Source: an uncultured Clostridium sp. (GTDB lineage Bacteria > Bacillota > Clostridia > TANB77 > CAG-508). Taken from it: a stretch of 64,000 bases of DNA. The stretch is taken from the NCBI GenBank assembly GCA_945865665.1, contig CAMBEE010000002.1:121961-185960 (forward strand). Direction: 5' to 3'. The notes under the pieces were generated by a model. It had not been told where the DNA came from and made no database searches. It saw nothing but the letters and a program-made list of their open reading frames with translations. The position numbers were made by a program, and so were the translations under genes. Below are positions 34,535 to 43,563 of the stretch, piece by piece (positions within the stretch are counted from its first letter, which is position 1; each line of letters begins with the position of its first letter).

Positions 34535-34553
34535 AATTATCTTTCTTTTTTTA
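34525..34553 (+). terminator. Rho-independent terminator
   Basis: agaaagata pairs with tatctttct, followed by a run of T, overlapping the end of the preceding gene. Confidence 0.85.
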
Positions 34554-34612
34554 ATTATTTCAATTTTGAAAGCAATTAAAAAATTATTAATTGAATTAAA
34601 AACAAAATGAAT

Positions 34613-34674
34613 AAATTTCCACTCTTTGGCAAACAATAAAAACAAAAAATGTTTGCAAGGAGTGGAATTTTTTT
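34613..34674 (+). promoter_or_regulatory. Terminator-like hairpin containing the ribosome site of the glucan synthase
   Basis: aatttccactctttggcaaac (34613-34633) pairs with gtttgcaaggagtggaatt (34651-34669) with two bulges, then seven T residues run into the TTG start. The AAGGAG site (34657-34662) is inside the 3' arm, so the same structure can end transcription or hide the ribosome site. Confidence 0.7.
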
Positions 34675-37600
34675 GAAAGAAAACCAAAAACTAAAAATAA
34701 CAGGAACAATGCTAGAAAAAAGCCAGCTAGAAAAACACTTAGAAAAAATTGCATCAAGCCACAACACAACATCAAAATCACAAAAATACACATATCCTGT
34801 GCCACAACTAATAGAAAATTTTAAAACAATAGAAGAAGTCTACAACATATTAAACGAACATCTAAAATTAGGAATAAACATACACCCTGCAGGAGAATGG
34901 CTGTTAGACAATTTTTATATAATAGAAGAAACAGTAAAACAAATTCAAAAAGAACTACCTTTAAATAAATACATGAATTTTGTAGGAATATCAAATGGGG
35001 AATACAAAGGATTTGCACGAATATATGTCTTAGCTTCAGAAATAATTGCATACACAGACAACAAAATAGAAAGAGAAAATTTAGAAGATTACCTAATAAG
35101 TTATCAAAGAAAAAAGACATTAAGTATGGACGAAATTTGGAATATAGGAGTCTTTTTGCAAATTGCAATTATAGAAAATATCACAGATATATGTGCACAA
35201 ATATATAGCAGTCAAATTCAAAAATATAGAGCAGAAAATATCGCAGAAAGATTAGTTGAAAATAAGGATAAATCACAAACAAAATTTAAAAATACTAAAA
35301 TAGAAAAAGAATTTTTTCAAGATATGAGATATCCATTTATTGAATATATGTCATACATTTTAAAGAGATATGGCAAAAAAGCAAATGCATATTTAAATGT
35401 ACTTGAAGAAGTTGTTGAAAAACTTGGGACAAATGTATCTGATGTAATAAAAAAAGAACATTTTGAAATTGCAACTCAAAAAGTTTTAATGGGTAACAGT
35501 ATTACAAGTATTAAAGAAATTCAAAGAATTAATTTCTTGGATATATTCGAAAAAATAAATGGCGTAGAAGAAATATTAAAAAAAGATCCAGCAAATGTTT
35601 ATGAAAAAATGGACTATAAAACAAAAGAGTATTACAGGGGGAAGATAAAGGAAATAAGTAAAAAAACAAAGATTTCTGAAATTTATATAGCAAGAAAAAT
35701 GCTGGAACTGGCACAAGAAAATTTGCAAGAATGCCAGAGAAATAAGCAACAACATTTGATAGAAAATACAAATGAGAACGAACAGCATTTACAATTAAAT
35801 CAAGACAATGTACAAGAACAAGATAGTGAACAAACAGAAACAAATAAATCAAAAACAACAAAGAAAACCCATATTGGATATTACCTAATAGACAATGGAA
35901 TAAATAAATTATACGAAAAATTAGAATACACAAATAAAAAAGAAAAAACACCACAAGCAAAAACAAAAATATATATAACAACAATAGGAATTTTAACAAT
36001 AATATTATCAGCAATTTTAAGTTACATTTTAAATTTAAAAATAAGAAGCACCGGACTCGCAGTTGTAAGTTTTATACTATTTTTAATACCATCAAGTGAA
36101 GTGATTATACAAATAATACAAACAATTTTAAGCAAAACAGTAAAGCCTAAACTAATACCAAAAATGGACTTTTCAAATGGTATAGACAAGGAAAATTCAA
36201 CAATGGTAGTAATTCCGACAATTGTAAAAAGCAAAGAAAAAGTAGCTGAAATGTTTAAAAACTTAGAGGTTTATTATTTAGCAAACAAATCACCAAATTT
36301 ATATTTTACATTGTTAGGTGATTGTTCAGAAAGTAATATGCAAGAAGAAAAATTCGATATAGAGGTAATTCAAGAGGGATTAAATCAAGTTGAAAGATTA
36401 AATAAAAAATATCAAAATCAAGATTTTCCAATATTTAATTTTATATATAGAAAAAGAGAATGGAATGAGAAAGAAGGCTCTTATTTAGGCTGGGAACGAA
36501 AAAGAGGAATGCTGAATCAGTTAAATCAGTATATTTTACAAGGAAAAAATCCATTTAGAATTAATACAATACAAAACCAAATAGAAAATCAAGATATAGA
36601 AAAAAACAAAGATAATGAGTATCAAAATACTGGAAATGAAATAATTAAAGAAAAATTAAAAAACATAAAATATATAATCACATTAGATGCAGACACAGAT
36701 TTGGTTTTAAATACGGCATCAGAATTAGTTGGAGCAATGGCACATATATTAAACAGACCTGAAATAGATGAGAAAAAAAACATAGTAATAGACGGATATG
36801 GAATAATGCAACCACGAGTTGGAATTAATTTGGACATAAGTTATAAAACACTATTTACAAAAATATTTGCAGGAGCAGGAGGAATAGACAGTTACACAAA
36901 TGCGATATCAGACATATATCAAGATAACTTCAAAGAGGGGATTTTTACAGGAAAAGGAATATATGACTTAAGAGTATTTGCAAAGGTAATGGAAAATGCA
37001 ATTCCTGAAAACACAGTATTAAGCCATGATTTACTCGAAGGAAGTTATTTAAGATGTGGACTAGTTTCTGATATCATGCTAATGGATGGATATCCAACAA
37101 AATATATGAGTTTTATGAATAGACTTTCAAGATGGATTAGAGGGGATTGGCAAATAACAAAATGGCTAAACAAAAAAAGTCCTTTAAATATGCTCTCAAA
37201 ATATAAAATTTTTGATAATTTAAGAAGGAGTTTATTTGAAATCTCAATTATATTTGCTTTAATTTATATAAATATAATTGGAAAAATATTCGATATAGAT
37301 GTTTTTGCATTTAATTTTATAATAATTTTAATTTCAATAATTCCGTTTATTTTGGAATTAATTAATTATCTATTTGGAAAAAGAGAAGGAGAAGAAAAAC
37401 AAAAAACATTTACACCCAAAATATCAGGGCTAAAAGGAATTTTTGCACGAACAATAATTACACTTGGATGTTTGCCATATAAGGCATACACATCTTTAAA
37501 AGCAATCGCAAAAACAATGTATAGAGTAAAAGTAACACATAAAAATTTGCTTGAATGGACAACATCAGAAGAAGCAGAAAAAATTGCAAAAACAGATATA

Positions 37601-40600
37601 ATCTCATACTACAAAAATATGGCAATTAACATTATAACAGGAATTGTAGCATTTATAATTTATGGAAATAGTAATAATATATTGGCATTAATGCTTGGAT
37701 TATTATGGATTTTGACTCCAGCAATTATGTATTGCATAAGTAAAGAAAAAACAGAAAAAGAGGCAGTAGAATTATTAACACAAAAAGAGCAAGATTATGT
37801 TTTAGAAATTGCTAGAAAAACATGGGGGTTTTTTGAAAAGTACTTAAGACAAGAAGATAATTTTTTGATTCCAGACAATTATCAAGAAGATAGAAAAAAT
37901 AAAGTGGTAAGAAGAACGTCGTCTACAAATATTGGATTATCAATGATGGCAGTTATCTCTGCAAATGATTTAGGTTTTATAAATTATGATAAAACAATAG
38001 AATTGCTAAAAAATATTTTAAACACAGTAAATGAACTTCAAAAATGGAATGGACATTTATACAATTGGTATAATACGGAAACAAAAGAACCATTATTTCC
38101 TAGATATGTCTCAACAGTAGATAGCGGTAACTTTGTAGGATATTTGTATGTTATAAAAAATTGGTTAGAAAGTCAAAATAAATGCAACATAGATTTGATT
38201 TTTGGTTTACTAGAAATAGTAAACAAATTAATAGAAAACACAGATTTTTCGCATCTATACAAAAAAGAACAAAGAATATTCTCAATAGGATTCAATGTTG
38301 AAGAAAACAAACTAACAAACTCATATTATGACCTATTAGCTTCAGAAGCAAGACAAGCAAGTTTGATAGCAATAGCAAAAAAAGATGTACCGGCAAAACA
38401 TTGGAATTCATTAAGTAGAACACTAACTACACTTGGAAAATATAAAGGGGTTGTATCATGGTCAGGAACATCATTTGAATATTTAATGCCAAATATCAAT
38501 ATACCAAAATACAAAGGAAGTTTATTAGACGAATCTTGCAAATTTATGATTATGAGCCAGATAGAATATGCAAAAAAATTGCAAATACCATGGGGAATAT
38601 CAGAAGCGGCATTTAACTTAAAAGACTTGCATTCAAACTATCAATATAAAGCATTTGGAATACCATGGCTAGGACTAAAAAGAGGACTTGCAGATGAAAT
38701 GGTTGTGGCTCCATATGGAAGCATATTAGCAATAACAGATTACCCAAAAGAAGTATATCAAAATCTAAAAAGGCTTGAAGAATATGGAATGTACAATAAA
38801 TACGGATTTTATGAATCAATTGATTTTACACCAGAAAGATTAAAAAAAGGAAGTAAATCGGCAACAGTAAAAACATATATGGCACATCACCAAGGACTGA
38901 TTTTACTTTCAATAAACAATTTATTTAATAACAACATCTTGCAAAAAAGATTTATGCAAAATCCAGAAATAAATGCAATAAGCATTTTGCTACAAGAAAC
39001 TATGCCAGAAACAGCAATAATAACAAAAGAAAACAAAGAAAAGGTTGAAAAATTAAAATATGTTGATTATGAAGATTACATTCAAGACACTTACAAAAAA
39101 ATAGATGAAAGATTAATACGCGGAAATGTCATATCAAACGAAGATTATTTGATAGCGATGAACCAAAAGGGAGAAGGCGCAAGTAAATATAAAAATATAT
39201 TAATAAATAGATTTAAAAGCACAGATGATTACCCACAAGGAATATTTTTTGATATAAAAAATATAAAATCAAAGAAAATATGGAGCTCAAAATATATACC
39301 AAACAATGGCAAATATCAAATCAGTTTTATGCCAGACAAAATGGAACAAGAATTAATAAATGACAATATAAAAACAAAAATTGAAACAATAATTGCACCA
39401 GACGAGCCAGTAGAAATAAGAAAATTATCATTAGAAAATTTAGGAAATGAAGACGAAATACTAGAAATAACATCACACTTTGAACCAGTATTATCACCAA
39501 AAGAGCAAGATTATGCACATCCTGCATTTAATAATTTATTTTTAATATTTGATTTTGACAATGAAACAAATAGTATAATTGTAAAAAGAAGAACAAGATA
39601 TGAACATGAGAAAGAAGTATATATGGCAGTAAATTTATCAACAAATAGTGAAATAATTGGGGATTTAGAGTACGAAATAGATGAAGAAAAGTTTACAGGC
39701 AGAGGAAATATAGGAATTCCCCAAATGGTTAAAAATTCAAGTCCATTTTCTAAAAAAATAGGACTTGTAACAGAACCTGTTGTGGCATTAAAAAGAACAA
39801 TGAAAGTTAAAAAACAAGAAAAATCAACTGTTAATTTAATTATTGCAGTAGGCGAAACAAAAGAAAAAGTAATTGAAAATATTAAAAAATATACGGTTGA
39901 AGAAAATATTAAAAAAGCATTTGAACTATCAAAGGCAAAAAATGAAGCTCAAACAAGATATTTAAGAATAAAAGGTTCACAAATAAGAGATTACCAAAAA
40001 ATGTTGTCATATATAATTTTCAATAATCCATCTAAAAAATTAAATTTAGAAAAATTGCCAAAACAAAAATATAGTCAAAGTGAACTTTGGAAATATGGAA
40101 TTTCAGGTGATTTGCCAATAATACTTGTAAAAATAAAAGATAGTAATGACACATATGTTGTAAAAGAAGTTTTAAAAGCATATGAATTTATGAGAACAAA
40201 GGGATTTGAAACAGAGTTAGTAATAATAGATGAAGAAAAATATAGTTACGAAAATTATGTTATGGAAGATATAGAAGAAGCGGTTTTAAACAGTCAGTTA
40301 TCATATTTAAAAAATATTAGAGGCGGAATTTTTGAGTTAAACAAAAATGAAATAAGCAAAGAAGATATGAATTTATTGCAATTTATTGCAGGAATAATAA
40401 TAGATAGTAAAAAAGGCGGAATAAGTCACTCACTAAAAGATATTGAAGAAGAATATTTGGAAAAATATAAAAAGATTCCAAATGAGACAGAAAATATAAT
40501 TATAGAACAAGAAAATCAAGAAAATATAGATATTTTACAAAACACAGAAAACTTGAAATATTATAATGAATATGGAGCATTTTCTGCAGATGGTAAAGAA

Positions 40601-43006
40601 TATTTAATAAAAGCAAATAAAGATAATCGACTTCCAACAGTATGGTCACACATTATGGCAAATAAGAAATTTGGAACATTGGTCACAGAAAGTATGGGAG
40701 GATACACTTGGTATAAAAACAGTAGACTAAATAGAGTAACAGCATGGGAAAATCAACCCAATTTTGATATTCCATCAGAGATAATATATTTAAAAGACCA
40801 AGAAACGAAAAAGGTTTGGTCACTTGGACTAAACCCTATGCCAGATAATAAAAACTACAATGTAGTTTACGGATTTGGTTACACTAAATTTATTCATAAA
40901 AGTGATGGAATAGAACAGGAATTAGAAGTTTTTGTCCCAAAAGAAGATAGTGTAAAAATACAAATTTTAAAATTAAAAAATATGAATTTGAACAGAAAAA
41001 AATTAAAAATTGTATATTATATGAAACCTGTTTTAGGTGAAGATGAACTTAAATCAAATGGATATATCGATTTAAAATATGATAAAAATAACAATATAAT
41101 TTGTGCACAAAATTTATATAATTCAGAATTTAAAAATGATGTAATATATGTATCAAATAGTGAAAAAATGCAAAGTTATACAGGCGATAAAAATTTCTTT
41201 TTTGGAAATGGAAATATATCAAATCCAGATGGCCTAAAAAAATCAAGTTTAAATAATGAAAACAGTTTAGGCAAAAAGCCATGTATAGCATATGAAATAG
41301 AAGTAGAATTAGACAGTTTATCAGAAAAAGAAATTGTATTTTTGCTAGGAGCAGAAGATGCAGTAATAGACAGCAAAAACATTGCTTACAAATATAGCAA
41401 AATTCAAAATTGCAAACAAGAACTTGAAAATATAAAAAGTTATTGGAGAGATATTTTAGGAAGACTCCAAGTTTACACACCACTAGAATCTATGAACATC
41501 ATTTTAAATGGATGGGATATTTATCAAACACTACAAAGTAGATTAATTAGTAGAACAGGATATTATCAATCAGGCGGTGCATATGGCTTTAGAGACCAAT
41601 TGCAAGACACACTTGCATTAAAATATATTGACCCACAAATTTTAAAAAATCAAATTTTAAAGCATAGTAAACAACAATTTTTAGAAGGTGATGTTGAACA
41701 TTGGTGGCATGAAGAAACAGGAAGAGGAATAAGGACTAAATTTTCAGACGATTTATTATGGCTTGTATATTTGACTGCTGAATATATAGAATTTACAGGA
41801 GATTATTCAATATTAGAAGAGCAAACACCATATTTAATTGGAAAAGAATTAGACGAAAATGAAGATGAAAGATATGACAAATTTGAGAGTGCTAAAGAAA
41901 CAGGAAGTATTTATGAACATTGTATTAAAGCGATTGAAAGAAGTTTGAATTTTGGCGAAAACGGTTTGCCTAAAATTGGTAGTGGTGACTGGAACGATGG
42001 TTTTAGTAATGTTGGCCCTAAAGGAAAAGGAGAGAGTGTTTGGCTTGGATTTTTCTTGTATAATGTACTAGATAGATTTACTAAAATTATGGAAAATGCA
42101 CCAAACAAGGCTGGACTTGAAGAAGAACAAAAAGATGAAAATAATAATTTAAAAGAAGAAAATATCGAAAGCAAAATAGAAAAATACAAAACAATAATGC
42201 AACAATTAAAGAAATCATTAAACACAAACGGATGGGACGGAAGATGGTTCAAAAGAGCATTTATGGATGACGGAAACACATTAGGAAGTATGGAAAATGA
42301 CGAATGTAGAATTGATAGTATTGCACAAAGTTGGAGCACAATATCAAACGCAGGAGACAATGACAAAAAATATATATCAATGGAAAGCCTAGAAAATCAC
42401 TTAATAGACAGAGAAAATGGAATAATCAAATTACTAGACCCACCATTTGAAAAAGGAAAACTAAATCCAGGATATATAAAATCATATTTACCAGGAGTCA
42501 GAGAAAATGGAGGACAATATACACATGCAGCAGTATGGGTAATAATAGCAGAATCTATGCTGGGATTTGGAGATAAGGCAACAGAATTGTATAGAATGAT
42601 AAATCCAATAGAACATGCACGAACAAAAGAAAGTAGCAAAAAATATAAAGTAGAACCATATGTAATACCAGCAGATATATATGGAGCAGGTAACTTAGCA
42701 GGTAGAGGTGGATGGACTTGGTATACAGGTTCTGCAAGTTGGTATTACAAAACAGGAATTGAAAATATTTTGGGGTTAAAAATAAAAACTGGATTTATTA
42801 GAATCGAACCATGTATTCCATCATCTTGGAAAGAGTATAACATCAAATATAAGTGGAAAAATGCTTTTTATAATATTGTTGTTAAAAATCCAAATGGCAA
42901 AAATACAGGAGTTGAAAAAGTTACAGTTAATGGAGTTGAATTGGGAGAAACAAAAGAGATAAAACTTGAAGATAATGGAGTTTTTAATGTTGAAGTTTTA
43001 ATGTGA
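34673..43006 (+). CDS. Cyclic beta-1,2-glucan synthase (GT84-glycoamylase-like-GH94)
   Basis: A 2777-residue membrane protein. TTG 34673 is used since AAGGAG sits 10 bases before it. Membrane spans lie at about 430-480 and 855-905, with more near 990-1040. The GT84 region between them has DADTD (~671), HDLLEG (~786) and RWIRGDWQ (~821). A glycoamylase-like module (about 1060-1425; VSTVDSGNFVGYL, WSGTSFEYLMP, MAHHQG) follows, then tandem GH94-type parts with GSGDWNDG (~2437), whose Asp is the usual general acid, and GGWTWYTGSASW. Such enzymes build beta-1,2-glucan on themselves, adjust its length and cyclise it by phosphorolysis. The size matches NdvB-type synthases. Two short variable linkers (about 365-400 and 2480-2510) are very hydrophilic. 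It is transcribed alone and ends in a palindrome. Confidence 0.93.
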   Translation: MKENQKLKITGTMLEKSQLEKHLEKIASSHNTTSKSQKYTYPVPQLIENFKTIEEVYNILNEHLKLGINIHPAGEWLLDNFYIIEETVKQIQKELPLNKYMNFVGISNGEYKGFARIYVLASEIIAYTDNKIERENLEDYLISYQRKKTLSMDEIWNIGVFLQIAIIENITDICAQIYSSQIQKYRAENIAERLVENKDKSQTKFKNTKIEKEFFQDMRYPFIEYMSYILKRYGKKANAYLNVLEEVVEKLGTNVSDVIKKEHFEIATQKVLMGNSITSIKEIQRINFLDIFEKINGVEEILKKDPANVYEKMDYKTKEYYRGKIKEISKKTKISEIYIARKMLELAQENLQECQRNKQQHLIENTNENEQHLQLNQDNVQEQDSEQTETNKSKTTKKTHIGYYLIDNGINKLYEKLEYTNKKEKTPQAKTKIYITTIGILTIILSAILSYILNLKIRSTGLAVVSFILFLIPSSEVIIQIIQTILSKTVKPKLIPKMDFSNGIDKENSTMVVIPTIVKSKEKVAEMFKNLEVYYLANKSPNLYFTLLGDCSESNMQEEKFDIEVIQEGLNQVERLNKKYQNQDFPIFNFIYRKREWNEKEGSYLGWERKRGMLNQLNQYILQGKNPFRINTIQNQIENQDIEKNKDNEYQNTGNEIIKEKLKNIKYIITLDADTDLVLNTASELVGAMAHILNRPEIDEKKNIVIDGYGIMQPRVGINLDISYKTLFTKIFAGAGGIDSYTNAISDIYQDNFKEGIFTGKGIYDLRVFAKVMENAIPENTVLSHDLLEGSYLRCGLVSDIMLMDGYPTKYMSFMNRLSRWIRGDWQITKWLNKKSPLNMLSKYKIFDNLRRSLFEISIIFALIYINIIGKIFDIDVFAFNFIIILISIIPFILELINYLFGKREGEEKQKTFTPKISGLKGIFARTIITLGCLPYKAYTSLKAIAKTMYRVKVTHKNLLEWTTSEEAEKIAKTDIISYYKNMAINIITGIVAFIIYGNSNNILALMLGLLWILTPAIMYCISKEKTEKEAVELLTQKEQDYVLEIARKTWGFFEKYLRQEDNFLIPDNYQEDRKNKVVRRTSSTNIGLSMMAVISANDLGFINYDKTIELLKNILNTVNELQKWNGHLYNWYNTETKEPLFPRYVSTVDSGNFVGYLYVIKNWLESQNKCNIDLIFGLLEIVNKLIENTDFSHLYKKEQRIFSIGFNVEENKLTNSYYDLLASEARQASLIAIAKKDVPAKHWNSLSRTLTTLGKYKGVVSWSGTSFEYLMPNINIPKYKGSLLDESCKFMIMSQIEYAKKLQIPWGISEAAFNLKDLHSNYQYKAFGIPWLGLKRGLADEMVVAPYGSILAITDYPKEVYQNLKRLEEYGMYNKYGFYESIDFTPERLKKGSKSATVKTYMAHHQGLILLSINNLFNNNILQKRFMQNPEINAISILLQETMPETAIITKENKEKVEKLKYVDYEDYIQDTYKKIDERLIRGNVISNEDYLIAMNQKGEGASKYKNILINRFKSTDDYPQGIFFDIKNIKSKKIWSSKYIPNNGKYQISFMPDKMEQELINDNIKTKIETIIAPDEPVEIRKLSLENLGNEDEILEITSHFEPVLSPKEQDYAHPAFNNLFLIFDFDNETNSIIVKRRTRYEHEKEVYMAVNLSTNSEIIGDLEYEIDEEKFTGRGNIGIPQMVKNSSPFSKKIGLVTEPVVALKRTMKVKKQEKSTVNLIIAVGETKEKVIENIKKYTVEENIKKAFELSKAKNEAQTRYLRIKGSQIRDYQKMLSYIIFNNPSKKLNLEKLPKQKYSQSELWKYGISGDLPIILVKIKDSNDTYVVKEVLKAYEFMRTKGFETELVIIDEEKYSYENYVMEDIEEAVLNSQLSYLKNIRGGIFELNKNEISKEDMNLLQFIAGIIIDSKKGGISHSLKDIEEEYLEKYKKIPNETENIIIEQENQENIDILQNTENLKYYNEYGAFSADGKEYLIKANKDNRLPTVWSHIMANKKFGTLVTESMGGYTWYKNSRLNRVTAWENQPNFDIPSEIIYLKDQETKKVWSLGLNPMPDNKNYNVVYGFGYTKFIHKSDGIEQELEVFVPKEDSVKIQILKLKNMNLNRKKLKIVYYMKPVLGEDELKSNGYIDLKYDKNNNIICAQNLYNSEFKNDVIYVSNSEKMQSYTGDKNFFFGNGNISNPDGLKKSSLNNENSLGKKPCIAYEIEVELDSLSEKEIVFLLGAEDAVIDSKNIAYKYSKIQNCKQELENIKSYWRDILGRLQVYTPLESMNIILNGWDIYQTLQSRLISRTGYYQSGGAYGFRDQLQDTLALKYIDPQILKNQILKHSKQQFLEGDVEHWWHEETGRGIRTKFSDDLLWLVYLTAEYIEFTGDYSILEEQTPYLIGKELDENEDERYDKFESAKETGSIYEHCIKAIERSLNFGENGLPKIGSGDWNDGFSNVGPKGKGESVWLGFFLYNVLDRFTKIMENAPNKAGLEEEQKDENNNLKEENIESKIEKYKTIMQQLKKSLNTNGWDGRWFKRAFMDDGNTLGSMENDECRIDSIAQSWSTISNAGDNDKKYISMESLENHLIDRENGIIKLLDPPFEKGKLNPGYIKSYLPGVRENGGQYTHAAVWVIIAESMLGFGDKATELYRMINPIEHARTKESSKKYKVEPYVIPADIYGAGNLAGRGGWTWYTGSASWYYKTGIENILGLKIKTGFIRIEPCIPSSWKEYNIKYKWKNAFYNIVVKNPNGKNTGVEKVTVNGVELGETKEIKLEDNGVFNVEVLM

Positions 43007-43035
43007 GACAAGTGGGACAGTCAAATTTGTCTCAC
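43003..43035. repeat. Palindrome overlapping the glucan synthase stop codon
   Basis: gtgagaca (43003-43010) pairs with tgtctcac (43028-43035) around gtgggacag. The stop TGA lies in the left arm, as TAG does at the end of aspS. A T run follows. Confidence 0.8.
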
Positions 43036-43170
43036 TTTTTGTTACAAAAATACAATTAAATGGAAATTATTGAAAATAAAAATACTGGATATGTGTAAAA
43101 AACTACTAATAAAATTTAAGGATATGTGTAAAATGAAGGTTGAAAAAATCAAGGATATGTGGAGATTCAA

Positions 43171-43225
43171 AAAATGTGAAACAAAATACAATGAAAAATT
43201 GTACAAAAGTTTCACATTTTATTTT
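43171..43225. terminator. Terminator hairpin
   Basis: aaaatgtgaaac (43171-43182) pairs with gtttcacatttt (43209-43220), then atttttat. Three spaced copies of ggatatgtg lie before it (43088-43160) without a convincing gene. Confidence 0.7.
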
Positions 43226-43242
43226 TATGTCAAAAACAAAAA

Positions 43243-43458
43243 TTACCTTTTATATGGCTTAATTTCGTCAGTAATACCAAGCAAATAATCAACAGAAGTA
43301 TTATAAAACCTTGCTAATTGAATCAAAATTTTAGTTGGTATATCATTAGTACCAACTTCATATTTAGAATATCCAGTTTGAGACATATTTAAAAATTTTG
43401 CAACTTCAGTTTGGGATAAATCTCTATCTTCCCTTAAATCACGAATTCGTTTATACAT
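43243..43458 (-). CDS. XRE-family HTH repressor
   Basis: A 71-residue single-domain Cro/C1-type protein (RDLREDRDLSQTEVAKFLNMSQTGYSKYE, broken here only for description; the helix-turn-helix covers residues 5-60). The ATG at 43458 has GAGGTG at good spacing, better than the GTG nine bases further up. It is divergent from the pilin-like gene at 43564. A perfect 7-7-7 palindrome lies between them over the -35 region, so it probably represses both directions. Confidence 0.88.
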   Translation of the reverse strand: MYKRIRDLREDRDLSQTEVAKFLNMSQTGYSKYEVGTNDIPTKILIQLARFYNTSVDYLLGITDEIKPYKR

Positions 43459-43483
43459 AAAAAACACCTCTCTATTATTTTAA

Positions 43484-43531
43484 AATAACCTAATTTGGGT
43501 TATTGACTTTTAATCTAAAATAGGTTAAAAT
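43484..43531. promoter_or_regulatory. Divergent promoter with palindromic operator
   Basis: AATAACC-taatttg-GGTTATT (43484-43504) is a perfect inverted repeat touching the -35 box TTGACT (43503-43508). The -10 TAAAAT (43526-43531) follows at 17 bases, and an aggtt half-site lies in the spacer (43522-43526). Confidence 0.8.
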
Positions 43532-43563
43532 CTTTGTATTATATATATATGGGAGGAAAACAA

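Noticed and set aside
43070..43288. A 72-codon frame after the glucan synthase
   Set aside because: It runs through a terminator hairpin and into the convergent XRE gene; three ggatatgtg repeats make it look coding. No ribosome site.
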